DNA from: DATAFO01 sp046728935
Lineage (GTDB): Bacteria; Actinomycetota; Thermoleophilia; Solirubrobacterales; 70-9
Length of the DNA: 5,264 bases
Direction: 5' to 3'
Assembly (NCBI GenBank): GCA_046728935.1
Contig: JBKPFS010000105.1
Coordinates: 1 to 5,264, forward strand
Position 1 is the first letter of the stretch, and each line of letters begins with the position of its first letter. A program made the position numbers and the translations under genes. Under the pieces are notes generated by a model, which was given only the letters and a program-made list of their open reading frames with translations, ran no database searches and was not told the origin of the DNA. Below, piece by piece: positions 1 through 5,102 of this stretch.

Positions 1-63
1 CGCTTCGACGAGCTCATCGCCGATCTGACGGCGGCCCACCGTCAACCCGCTTCCGGCGGATAG
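1..63 (+). CDS. C-terminal tail of an unidentified plus-strand gene (partial)
   Basis: An open frame enters from the left edge and reads RFDELIADLTAAHRQPASGG before a TAG at 61-63. Fifteen of its 20 sense codons end in G or C, and the first part looks helical and amphipathic, as in a real protein end. The next 50 bases lose this bias, which fits a true gene end followed by a short gap. Twenty residues are too few to name a family. The open frame of the neighbouring minus-strand peptidase gene also crosses this stretch, codon against codon. Only one of the two readings is likely to be real, and codon bias favours this one. Confidence 0.42.
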   Translation, partial: RFDELIADLTAAHRQPASGG

Positions 64-1452
64 GGTTGCTCCGAAGACCCCGCGAGCCGAGGTTTCTACA
101 GATGGCAGATCAGAGCGGTAGCGGCCAGGCGGCCGGCCCCCCCGCCAGATCGCCTCGAGCGCCCACGCACGCAGGTAGCAGGCGACGTAGAAGCCGCCGT
201 CGACGTCGGCGAGCCAGGTCTCCCGCGGCCACGTGACCCTGGTCGCGCCCCCGACAAGCTCGACATACCGGTCCGGCATCGCGGACAGCTCGGGCTCGGC
301 CCCGTGCAGCGCGAGCTCGTAGGCAAGCTTGCCGCAGTAGCGACGCAGATAGACGAGCTTCGACGCCCGGGAGTGAGCGACGACCGGATCGGGCTCCGCC
401 CCGAGCATGCCTTGCAGCCAGCCGGCGTCCTCGGTCAGGTGCTGAAGCAGGAAGGCGAACGACTCCGTGACCGCGTTGTCGCCCAGGTGGCGGAACTCGA
501 ACGCGAGCTCCGGCGCGGTGTTCGCGTAGTGCTCGACGTGGCCCCCCTCGTGAAAGAGGGCGTCGAAGTCCTCACGCCCGCCGACCGGGGCGATGACCAG
601 GTGGATCTCGTCCGGGACCCTCGGCGTCGAGCAGAATGCCCGCGGCGACTTCGTCGGCCGCGGCTCGGTGTCGAGGTGGACGTTCGCCTGTCGATCCAGG
701 TCGATGCCCAGCCCGGCCAGCGTCCGTGCGAAGCTGGGCACGAGCCGCTCGGCCGGGAACGCCCCGTCGAGGTCGGGCGCGCGGAGGAAGCGCGGCATGT
801 CCGCCCGCCGGAGCTCGCCGAGCGGGGGCAGCTCCGCGCGTGAAAGCTCGGGGTCGACCGAGGGCGCGTAGGCGTCCTCGGTGACGGCCAGGACCGCGGA
901 CGTGCGCGTCTCGAGCGCCGCGAGGTCGAGGCCGCGCACGTCCGCGTAGGCGGCGGCGTAGCTCGGCCAGCCCAGGTCACGGCAGATCCGGTGCGAGCGC
1001 TCCAGGGCCTCGAGGTGAATCGGATTGAGCCGCTCGGCAAGGAGCGCGTTGCTGGCCTGCTCGAGCGCGTTCCGCCGCGCCGCGTCAGCCTCGTTCGCCT
1101 GCTCGATCGGTACCTGCCGGTAGGGCACAGCGGAGCCGTCCGCGACGACCTCCAGCGAGGCTTCGAGGCGCGCCAGCTCCTGCGCCTCGGCCTTCGTGGC
1201 CTCACCGAGAAACCCGTCGAGCGCGAAGTGGAGCAGGTAGCGTCGGCGGCGCGCCTCCTCGCCCTGCGCCGCGGAGGCGAGCTCGTGAAGCTCCTCGACC
1301 GCGTCGCGCTCGAACAGGGCGACGTGCTTCGCGTAGATCGGCTCCAGCGCGAGCTCCGGCTTGCGGCCCGCGAGGTGCAGGTAGTACTCGCGGTCGAGCT
1401 CCTCGATGAATGCCTCGGCGCTCTCGCGGTAGGAGTCGAGGTCGAATCCCAT
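1..1452 (-). CDS. M3-like (gluzincin) zinc metallopeptidase, abnormal or incomplete C-terminus
   Basis: The frame opens at ATG 1452 (MGFDLDSYRESAEAFIEELD) and has no stop down to position 1, giving 484 codons. The zinc site is HEGGH at residues 301-305 in the context ALFHEGGHVEHY. Glu330 in NAVTESFAFL lies 25 residues after the second His, which is the spacing of M3 peptidases such as thimet oligopeptidase and oligoendopeptidase F. Residues 418-434 (DGGFYVACYLRAWALEA) correspond to the M3 tyrosine-rich substrate-binding helix. The N-terminal half is helical and acidic, as in M3 lids. There is no signal peptide, so it is probably a cytoplasmic peptide hydrolase. After about residue 437 (position about 141) the sequence stops resembling a protease tail and third-position GC falls. 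With one G fewer in the run at 137-143, the frame would instead stop at 96-98. Supported coding is about 140-1452; the true end is unresolved. Family assignment is by motif only. Confidence 0.8.
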   Translation of the reverse strand, partial: MGFDLDSYRESAEAFIEELDREYYLHLAGRKPELALEPIYAKHVALFERDAVEELHELASAAQGEEARRRRYLLHFALDGFLGEATKAEAQELARLEASLEVVADGSAVPYRQVPIEQANEADAARRNALEQASNALLAERLNPIHLEALERSHRICRDLGWPSYAAAYADVRGLDLAALETRTSAVLAVTEDAYAPSVDPELSRAELPPLGELRRADMPRFLRAPDLDGAFPAERLVPSFARTLAGLGIDLDRQANVHLDTEPRPTKSPRAFCSTPRVPDEIHLVIAPVGGREDFDALFHEGGHVEHYANTAPELAFEFRHLGDNAVTESFAFLLQHLTEDAGWLQGMLGAEPDPVVAHSRASKLVYLRRYCGKLAYELALHGAEPELSAMPDRYVELVGGATRVTWPRETWLADVDGGFYVACYLRAWALEAIWRGGRPPGRYRSDLPSVETSARGVFGATLSAGSGLTVGRRQIGDELVEA

Positions 1453-1458
1453 GCTGCG

Positions 1459-1488
1459 ACGATAGAGGCGTGAACGTCGGCACCCCAA
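1459..1488 (-). promoter_or_regulatory. Putative leaderless promoter of the M3-like peptidase gene
   Basis: On the minus strand, TATCGT (1464-1459) fits the actinobacterial -10 consensus TANNNT. It is followed by exactly six bases (CGCAGC) and then the ATG at 1452, so transcription would begin at the A of the start codon. TTGGGG (1488-1483) lies 18 bases upstream of the -10 and could be a -35. No Shine-Dalgarno sequence precedes this ATG, in keeping with a leaderless mRNA. The element overlaps the first codons of the divergent methyltransferase gene. Pattern-based only. Confidence 0.42.
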
Positions 1489-2801
1489 GCAGGCCGCGCC
1501 AGGGCGAGGAGCTCGAGGTCGAGATCGATTCCCTCGCCCAGGGCGGGCGTGGCGTGGCCCGTGCGAACGGCTACGTGGTCTTCGTCTCGGGGGCCCTGCC
1601 GGGTGATCGCGTTCGTGCGCGGCTGACAAAGGCGAAGCGCCACTACGCGGAGGCGAAGGCGGTCGAGCTCGTACGGGCCAGCCCCGATCGGCTCGCCGAT
1701 CGCTGCGTGCACGAGGGCGAGCCGTGTCCGGGGGCTCCGTGGCAGGCGCTTCCGTACGAGCGGCAGCTGGCCGAGAAGGCGGCCCACGTGGCGGACGCGC
1801 TGCGCCGGCTCGGGGGATTCGAGGGCTTCGAGGTCGAGCCGATCAAGCCGGCGCTCGAGCAGTGGCGTTACCGCAACAAGTTGGAGTACTCGTTCGGCGG
1901 CCGCGACGGCGGTCTCGCGCTCGGATTTCATCGCCGCGGAAGCTGGGCCGACGTGGTCGACGTCGACGACTGCCAGCTGGCGTCCGAGCGAAACAACGCC
2001 GCCCGCAACGCCGTTCGCGACTGGGCCCGGCGCGAGGGGATCCCGGCGTACGACCGTCGCGCCCAGGACGGTGTGCTGCGAAACCTCGTCGTCCGGGAGG
2101 GCCGGCGCACCGAACAGGTGCAGACGCGCCTGGTGACCAGCCCGGCCGACTTCGCCCGCCCACCCGTCGACCTTCACACCGTGGTCGAGGGCCCGGGCGG
2201 AGGAACCAACGGACCCACCGGCGTGCTCGGCTCGGAGTTCCTCGAGGAGGAGCTCGGCGGGCTCCGTCTGCGCGTCTCACACAGCGCGTTCCTGCAGACG
2301 AACACGGAGATGGCGGAGCGCCTCTGCTCGATCGCCGGCGAGATGGCGGGGCTTGAGGGCCGCGAGCGGGTCTTCGACCTCTTCTGCGGGATCGGAACGA
2401 TCGGCCTCTCGCTCGCCCAGCGGGCGGGCGAGGTGTGGGGCATCGAGACGGTCGACGAGGCAATCACCGACGCCGAGCAAAACGCGATCCGGAACGGACT
2501 CGGCAACGCCCGCTTCACCCGCGCCGACGTCCGGCTGGGGATCAGGCCGCTGCTCGAAGCCGCCGGCAAGCCGGACGTCGTGGTCGTCGACCCGCCGCGG
2601 GCGGGCCTGTCGAAGAAGGTCGTCCGCCGTCTGCTCGAGTGCGAGGCGACGCGGATCGTGTACGTCTCGTGCAACCCGACCACGCTGGCGCCGAACACCG
2701 CCCAGCTCACCGAGGGCGGCTATACGCTGCGCCGCGTGAAGCCGGTGGACATGTTCCCGCAGACCCCGCTCGTGGAGAGCGTGGCGCTGTTGGAGCGCTG
2801 A
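1470..2801 (+). CDS. rlmD: TrmA/RlmD-family class I SAM-dependent RNA (uracil-5-)methyltransferase
   Basis: A 443-residue protein that transfers methyl from SAM to C5 of a uridine in RNA, most likely 23S rRNA. A TRAM RNA-binding domain covers about residues 11-68. Next comes the iron-sulfur region (C79, C86, C168), then conserved central-domain blocks such as WRYRNKLEYSFGG and NLVVREGRRTEQVQTRLVTS. The SAM domain has FLQTNTE (Gln276), motif I VFDLFCGIGTIGL (301-313), DPPRAG (374-379), the catalytic nucleophile Cys401 in YVSCNPTT, and the general base Glu436 in VESVALL. The GTG at 1470 is chosen because family homology begins directly after it. An in-frame ATG at 1410 would add 20 residues and overlap the divergent peptidase gene. 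The Shine-Dalgarno is poor (gagg one base from the GTG). The usual CGGC cysteine pair reads CPGA, so one of four cluster cysteines is absent. Target base (U1939, U747 or a tRNA site) cannot be told from sequence, so the symbol marks the family. Confidence 0.93.
   Translation: MNVGTPSRPRQGEELEVEIDSLAQGGRGVARANGYVVFVSGALPGDRVRARLTKAKRHYAEAKAVELVRASPDRLADRCVHEGEPCPGAPWQALPYERQLAEKAAHVADALRRLGGFEGFEVEPIKPALEQWRYRNKLEYSFGGRDGGLALGFHRRGSWADVVDVDDCQLASERNNAARNAVRDWARREGIPAYDRRAQDGVLRNLVVREGRRTEQVQTRLVTSPADFARPPVDLHTVVEGPGGGTNGPTGVLGSEFLEEELGGLRLRVSHSAFLQTNTEMAERLCSIAGEMAGLEGRERVFDLFCGIGTIGLSLAQRAGEVWGIETVDEAITDAEQNAIRNGLGNARFTRADVRLGIRPLLEAAGKPDVVVVDPPRAGLSKKVVRRLLECEATRIVYVSCNPTTLAPNTAQLTEGGYTLRRVKPVDMFPQTPLVESVALLER
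2792..2795 (+). promoter_or_regulatory. Ribosome-binding site deciding the TTG start of the LLM oxidoreductase
   Basis: GGAG lies within the last codons of the methyltransferase gene, seven bases before TTG 2803. It supports the unusual TTG start and coupled translation of the two genes. No other ATG or GTG sits near the point where homology to the family begins. Confidence 0.6.
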
Positions 2802-2802
2802 G

Positions 2803-3582
2803 TTGGTAGCACGGGGATTCGGGGTCGCCGCCGGGCTCGACCCGGAGGTCGCGGGACCGCTCGCACAACGCTGCGCCGGGCTCGGCTACCGCTCGATGTG
2901 GTCGAACGACCACCCGGGCGCGAAGGGCCTCGAGACGCTGGCCGCGTTCGGGGAGGCGGCCCCCAGCATGGAACTGGGCGTCGCGGTGATCGCGATCGAC
3001 CGCCACTCGCCGAGCGAGATCGCCGCCGACGCCGAACGCTTCCAGCTGGACCGGACCCGGCTCTGGCTCGGCGTCGGCGCGGGATTCTCGGAGCGGCCCC
3101 TAACCACGATGCGCGAGGCGCTGCCACGGTACCGCGAGGCGCTGCCGGGCTTCCGGATCGTGCTCGCCGCGATGGGCCCGAAGATGTGCGCACTCGCCGG
3201 TTCCGCCTACGACGGCGCCTTCTTCAACTGGATGACGCCCGAGTTCGCCGCCGAGGCGCGAGCGAACGTCGAGCGTGGCGCCTCGGAGGCCGGCCGGGAA
3301 ACCCCTCCGGTGTTCGGCTACGTCCGCACAGCCGTGGGCGACGATGCGGCCGAGCGCCTCGCCAAGGAGGAGGCCTTCTACCGCGACCTCCATGACGGCT
3401 ACCGAAACCACTTCGCCCGCCTCGACGAGCCGGAGGGCACGGTCGGGGTGGCTGCCGCGGATCGCCCCTCGGCGCAGGATGCCCTCGCCGCCTACGAGGC
3501 GCTCGACGTGCTCGTCGTCCGCGGCCTTGCCCGCGCCACGACCGAGGCGATGACTGCGCTCGCCGAGGCCGCCGCCCCCTAG
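2803..3582 (+). CDS. Luciferase-like (LLM class) flavin- or F420-dependent oxidoreductase
   Basis: A 259-residue TIM-barrel enzyme of the bacterial luciferase-like superfamily. Recognisable strands are FGVAAGLDPEVA (6-17), GYRSMWSNDHP (28-38), ELGVAVIAIDRHSPSEIA (57-74, with the family-typical RHSP turn), RLWLGVGAGFSERPL (86-100) and VLAAMGPKMCALAG followed by DGAFFNWMTPEFA (120-149). These match the F420/FMN-binding oxidoreductases abundant in actinobacteria. The substrate is unknown, and coenzyme F420 is more likely than FMN only by lineage. The protein is at the short end of the family, with a compact middle between about residues 100 and 118. The start is TTG 2803, one base after the methyltransferase stop. 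GGAG at 2792-2795 lies seven bases upstream and is a good ribosome-binding site inside the preceding gene, so coupled translation is likely. Its TAG overlaps the stop of the convergent zinc-ribbon gene. Confidence 0.9.
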   Translation: MVARGFGVAAGLDPEVAGPLAQRCAGLGYRSMWSNDHPGAKGLETLAAFGEAAPSMELGVAVIAIDRHSPSEIAADAERFQLDRTRLWLGVGAGFSERPLTTMREALPRYREALPGFRIVLAAMGPKMCALAGSAYDGAFFNWMTPEFAAEARANVERGASEAGRETPPVFGYVRTAVGDDAAERLAKEEAFYRDLHDGYRNHFARLDEPEGTVGVAAADRPSAQDALAAYEALDVLVVRGLARATTEAMTALAEAAAP

Positions 3583-3776
3583 CCGGCCAGGCCCCCAGCC
3601 TCGGCGTCCTCGACCTCCTCGTCGAGGGCCGCCTCCGCCTCGGCGGCGCAGACCGTGCAGAGCACCGGCTTCGTCCCTCGCTCGAGCGCGGTCTGCTTCT
3701 CGGCCTCGGTGAGCGTCGCGCCGCAGTTCTCGCAGCGCTCGGGCAGGGTCTCGATCGAGTGCTCCTCGAGCTCCAT
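3579..3776 (-). CDS. Zinc-ribbon mini-protein, acidic, 65 residues
   Basis: A small protein starting at ATG 3776. It carries two CxxC knuckles, C15-E-N-C18 and C40-T-V-C43, separated by a charged helical stretch (TEAEKQTALERG), and ends in an acidic Glu/Asp/Ala tail. Four cysteines in two knuckles are the layout of a treble-clef or zinc-ribbon metal site. Very small acidic zinc ribbons often act as protein or nucleic-acid adaptors, but nothing here names a partner. The sequence looks like a conserved actinobacterial hypothetical protein. No clear Shine-Dalgarno precedes the ATG, and a short hairpin sits 11 bases upstream. The stop (3581-3579) interlocks with the stop of the convergent oxidoreductase gene. 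It lies 138 bases after the membrane-protein gene on the same strand, so it may have its own promoter. Confidence 0.82.
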   Translation of the reverse strand: MELEEHSIETLPERCENCGATLTEAEKQTALERGTKPVLCTVCAAEAEAALDEEVEDAEAGGLAG

Positions 3777-3787
3777 GGATTAGGTGA

Positions 3788-3801
3788 GCGCCTTTAGGCG
3801 C
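3788..3801. repeat. Short perfect hairpin GCGCC-TTTA-GGCGC before the zinc-ribbon gene
   Basis: A five-base stem with a four-base loop, in the leader of the minus-strand zinc-ribbon gene and 11 bases upstream of its ATG. There is no T-run after it on either strand, so it is not a standard terminator. It could affect ribosome access or be a protein-binding palindrome, or be a chance product of high GC. Confidence 0.4.
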
Positions 3802-3865
3802 GAAAGCAGCATTTGGATAGTTCTTTTCAGTCTATGTCGGAGAACCCCCGACCGGCTGCTCTGAC

Positions 3866-3899
3866 GCCGGAACCCGGCTGCCGCTCCCGGGGCGCCGGG
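3866..3899 (-). terminator. Possible GC-rich terminator region after the membrane-protein gene
   Basis: Two adjacent hairpins lie 16-50 bases downstream of the membrane-protein stop. One is GCCGG-AAC-CCGGC (3866-3878) and the other CCCGG-GGCG-CCGGG (3886-3899). Neither is followed by a U-run in the minus-strand transcript, so at best this is the U-less type of terminator proposed in actinobacteria. The rest of the 138-base gap (3777-3914) holds an AT-richer stretch at about 3810-3836 that may contain the zinc-ribbon promoter. TAGACT at 3834-3829 fits TANNNT on the minus strand, but no -35 stands out. Confidence 0.25.
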
Positions 3900-3914
3900 G
3901 AAGAGCCGCCGCGT

Positions 3915-4325
3915 TCATTGGTTCGGGAGCGAGGAGCCGGCGAAGAACAGGAACCAGACCCAGAACGCGCCGCTGACGAGGAGCGTGGTGACGACGAAGA
4001 CACGCTCCAGCGGGCCGAGCTTGGAAGCGCTGGAGCGATACGGCGTATCACGCATGCTGCGCAGCCATGGCGCACGTGTCACCTCATCGCGCGAATGGGC
4101 AACTCGATCCTGGATCCAGGCGCCGAAGAGCATCGCCATCACATAGGTGGTGATGATCCCGGCCATCACCGCGACGGCAACCACGAACGACACTGAGCTG
4201 ACCCCGTCGTCTCCCTGGAGCATCGAGCCGATCCAGACCCAGAGCAGCGGCACACCGAAGCCGATCACGGCCGCGGCGACCACCGTGGTGATGAGGATCA
4301 CGACATCGACGGCTGCACGCCTCAT
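3915..4325 (-). CDS. Conserved three-helix integral membrane protein of unknown function
   Basis: A 136-residue protein starting at ATG 4325. It has three hydrophobic helices: about residues 6-33, 44-70 and 108-130. The first begins just after MRR, so it acts as an uncleaved signal-anchor. The loop between helices 2 and 3 is charged and holds APWLRSMRDTPYR (85-97), which looks like a conserved motif. The third helix ends in aromatic-rich FWVWFLFFAG. With arginines at the N-terminus, the positive-inside rule puts the N-terminus in the cytoplasm. By alternation the charged loop would then also be cytoplasmic and the C-terminus outside. No enzymatic motif is visible. It resembles small hypothetical membrane proteins of Solirubrobacter-like actinobacteria, a recollection not checked here. 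It lies 90 bases after the glycosylase-like gene and appears to have its own leaderless promoter. Confidence 0.85.
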   Translation of the reverse strand: MRRAAVDVVILITTVVAAAVIGFGVPLLWVWIGSMLQGDDGVSSVSFVVAVAVMAGIITTYVMAMLFGAWIQDRVAHSRDEVTRAPWLRSMRDTPYRSSASKLGPLERVFVVTTLLVSGAFWVWFLFFAGSSLPNQ

Positions 4326-4331
4326 GCCTTC

Positions 4332-4337
4332 AAATTA
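4332..4337 (-). promoter_or_regulatory. Putative leaderless -10 element of the membrane-protein gene
   Basis: The minus strand reads TAATTT, then six bases (GAAGGC), then ATG 4325. This is a TANNNT -10 hexamer placed so that the start-codon A would be the transcription start. It sits in one of the few AT-rich patches of the window. The bases 17-18 upstream are GC-rich with no convincing -35. A GAAGG directly before the ATG is too close to serve as a normal Shine-Dalgarno site. Confidence 0.45.
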
Positions 4338-4399
4338 CCGCGGCGGTTCTTACCCGGCGGGACGGCGCGCCCCTCGGCGCAAGCGTCAGAACCGCCGGT
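4337..4399. repeat. Nested inverted repeats in the gap between glycosylase-like and membrane genes
   Basis: GGCGGTTCT (4342-4350) is the exact reverse complement of AGAACCGCC (4388-4396). The match extends to ACCG/CGGT at the outer ends if two bases bulge. Inside lie GACG (4361-4364) paired with CGTC (4384-4387), and GCGCC-CCTC-GGCGC (4367-4380). On the minus strand the outer stem closes right at the -10 hexamer of the membrane gene. It is 17-79 bases downstream of the glycosylase-like stop and is followed in that transcript by AATTT. It may be a terminator for the upstream operon, an operator, or both. Confidence 0.45.
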
Positions 4400-4415
4400 G
4401 TCTGGCGCTCCGAGT

Positions 4416-5102
4416 TCAGTATGGGGGCAGGTCCCCGTACCAGTCGCCGAGCACGCGGAAGGCGCTCCAGAAGTCCCGCTTGGACTGCTCGGAGTCGAGC
4501 GAGTCATCGATGTCGGGGACGTACAGGGCATCGATCGTCGGCGTCAGCTTCTGGATCTCGCCGATCCGCGCGTCGAGCGAGAGCGCGAGCGGCACGTCGA
4601 GCTCGTTGAGGGTCTCGAGCGCCCGCTCGCCCATGACGATCACGCAGCGCGGCTGGACGATCGCCAGCTCCTCGACGACTCGCTCAATGCATTCGCCCGC
4701 CGCCAGGTCGGGATCGGAGACCGGGCACTTGACGCACAACGTGCCGTAGACGGCCAGCGGATCGATCCCGAGCCGCTTGAAGCTCTTCATCAGCGCGTTT
4801 CCGGAGCGGCCGTAGAAGGCGACTCCCTCCTCGACCTCCGAGGCCGTCGGCGCGAACTTGAGCAGGAAGACGTCGGCCTGCGGATGGCCGGAGCCCAGCA
4901 CCGGCATGAGGTTGCCGCGCGGGCAGTGCGAGCACTCCTGCAGGCGATGCGTGAGCTGATTCAGCTCGCGGATCGCCCGCTCGAGGTACTTCTCTCGGAT
5001 CTCGTCGTCGGTGGTCGGCACAGGCATGCTCCGCTCGAGCTTCGAGCCGCGGCTCTTCTTTGACGGGCTGGCCCGCCCTCCTTCCGAGCGGCGCGCCTGC
5101 AT
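4416..5102 (-). CDS. Divergent family-4-like uracil-DNA glycosylase superfamily protein
   Basis: A 228-residue protein. The iron-sulfur pattern of family 4 UDGs is kept: C57-S-H-C60, then C126 in VKCPV and C138. So are GVAFYGRSGNALMKSFKRLGI (93-113), matching the family's G-x-PF-x-GR-x-G stretch, the block QPRCVIVMGERAL (150-162), and the C-terminal K-x2-FW-x2-FR-x-LG-x-W (208-221). The first catalytic motif, normally GEAPG, reads KFAPT (82-86). The His-containing second motif reads VPDIDDSLD (195-203). Uracil excision is therefore doubtful; it may act on another lesion, bind nucleic acid only, or have new chemistry. ATG 5102 overlaps the upstream stop as TGATG, favouring it over GTG 5105. 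Met26 (ATG 5027) is a further alternative, since residues 1-25 are basic and low-complexity. Fold assignment is fairly sure, function is not. Confidence 0.8.
   Translation of the reverse strand: MQARRSEGGRASPSKKSRGSKLERSMPVPTTDDEIREKYLERAIRELNQLTHRLQECSHCPRGNLMPVLGSGHPQADVFLLKFAPTASEVEEGVAFYGRSGNALMKSFKRLGIDPLAVYGTLCVKCPVSDPDLAAGECIERVVEELAIVQPRCVIVMGERALETLNELDVPLALSLDARIGEIQKLTPTIDALYVPDIDDSLDSEQSKRDFWSAFRVLGDWYGDLPPY

Noticed and set aside
304..843. 179-codon plus-strand open frame opposite the peptidase gene
   Set aside because: It is Arg/Glu/Val-rich shadow sequence without motifs. The minus frame contains the HEGGH zinc site here.
1410..1469. Upstream ATG start for the methyltransferase
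   Set aside because: It would add 20 Arg-rich residues outside the TRAM domain and overlap the divergent peptidase start. GTG 1470 fits the family better.
435..2177. Long minus-strand open frame (580 codons)
   Set aside because: It spans two real genes in the wrong frame, is Arg/Ser/Thr-rich, and shows no family motifs. The peptidase and methyltransferase frames carry clear motifs over the same DNA.
3813..4196. 127-codon plus-strand open frame over the 3777-3914 gap and the membrane gene
   Set aside because: It is polar low-complexity sequence, while the opposite frame gives three clean membrane helices.
4398..5063. 221-codon plus-strand open frame opposite the glycosylase-like gene
   Set aside because: It is an antisense shadow typical of high-GC DNA. 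The minus-strand frame has ordered Fe-S cysteines and UDG blocks.
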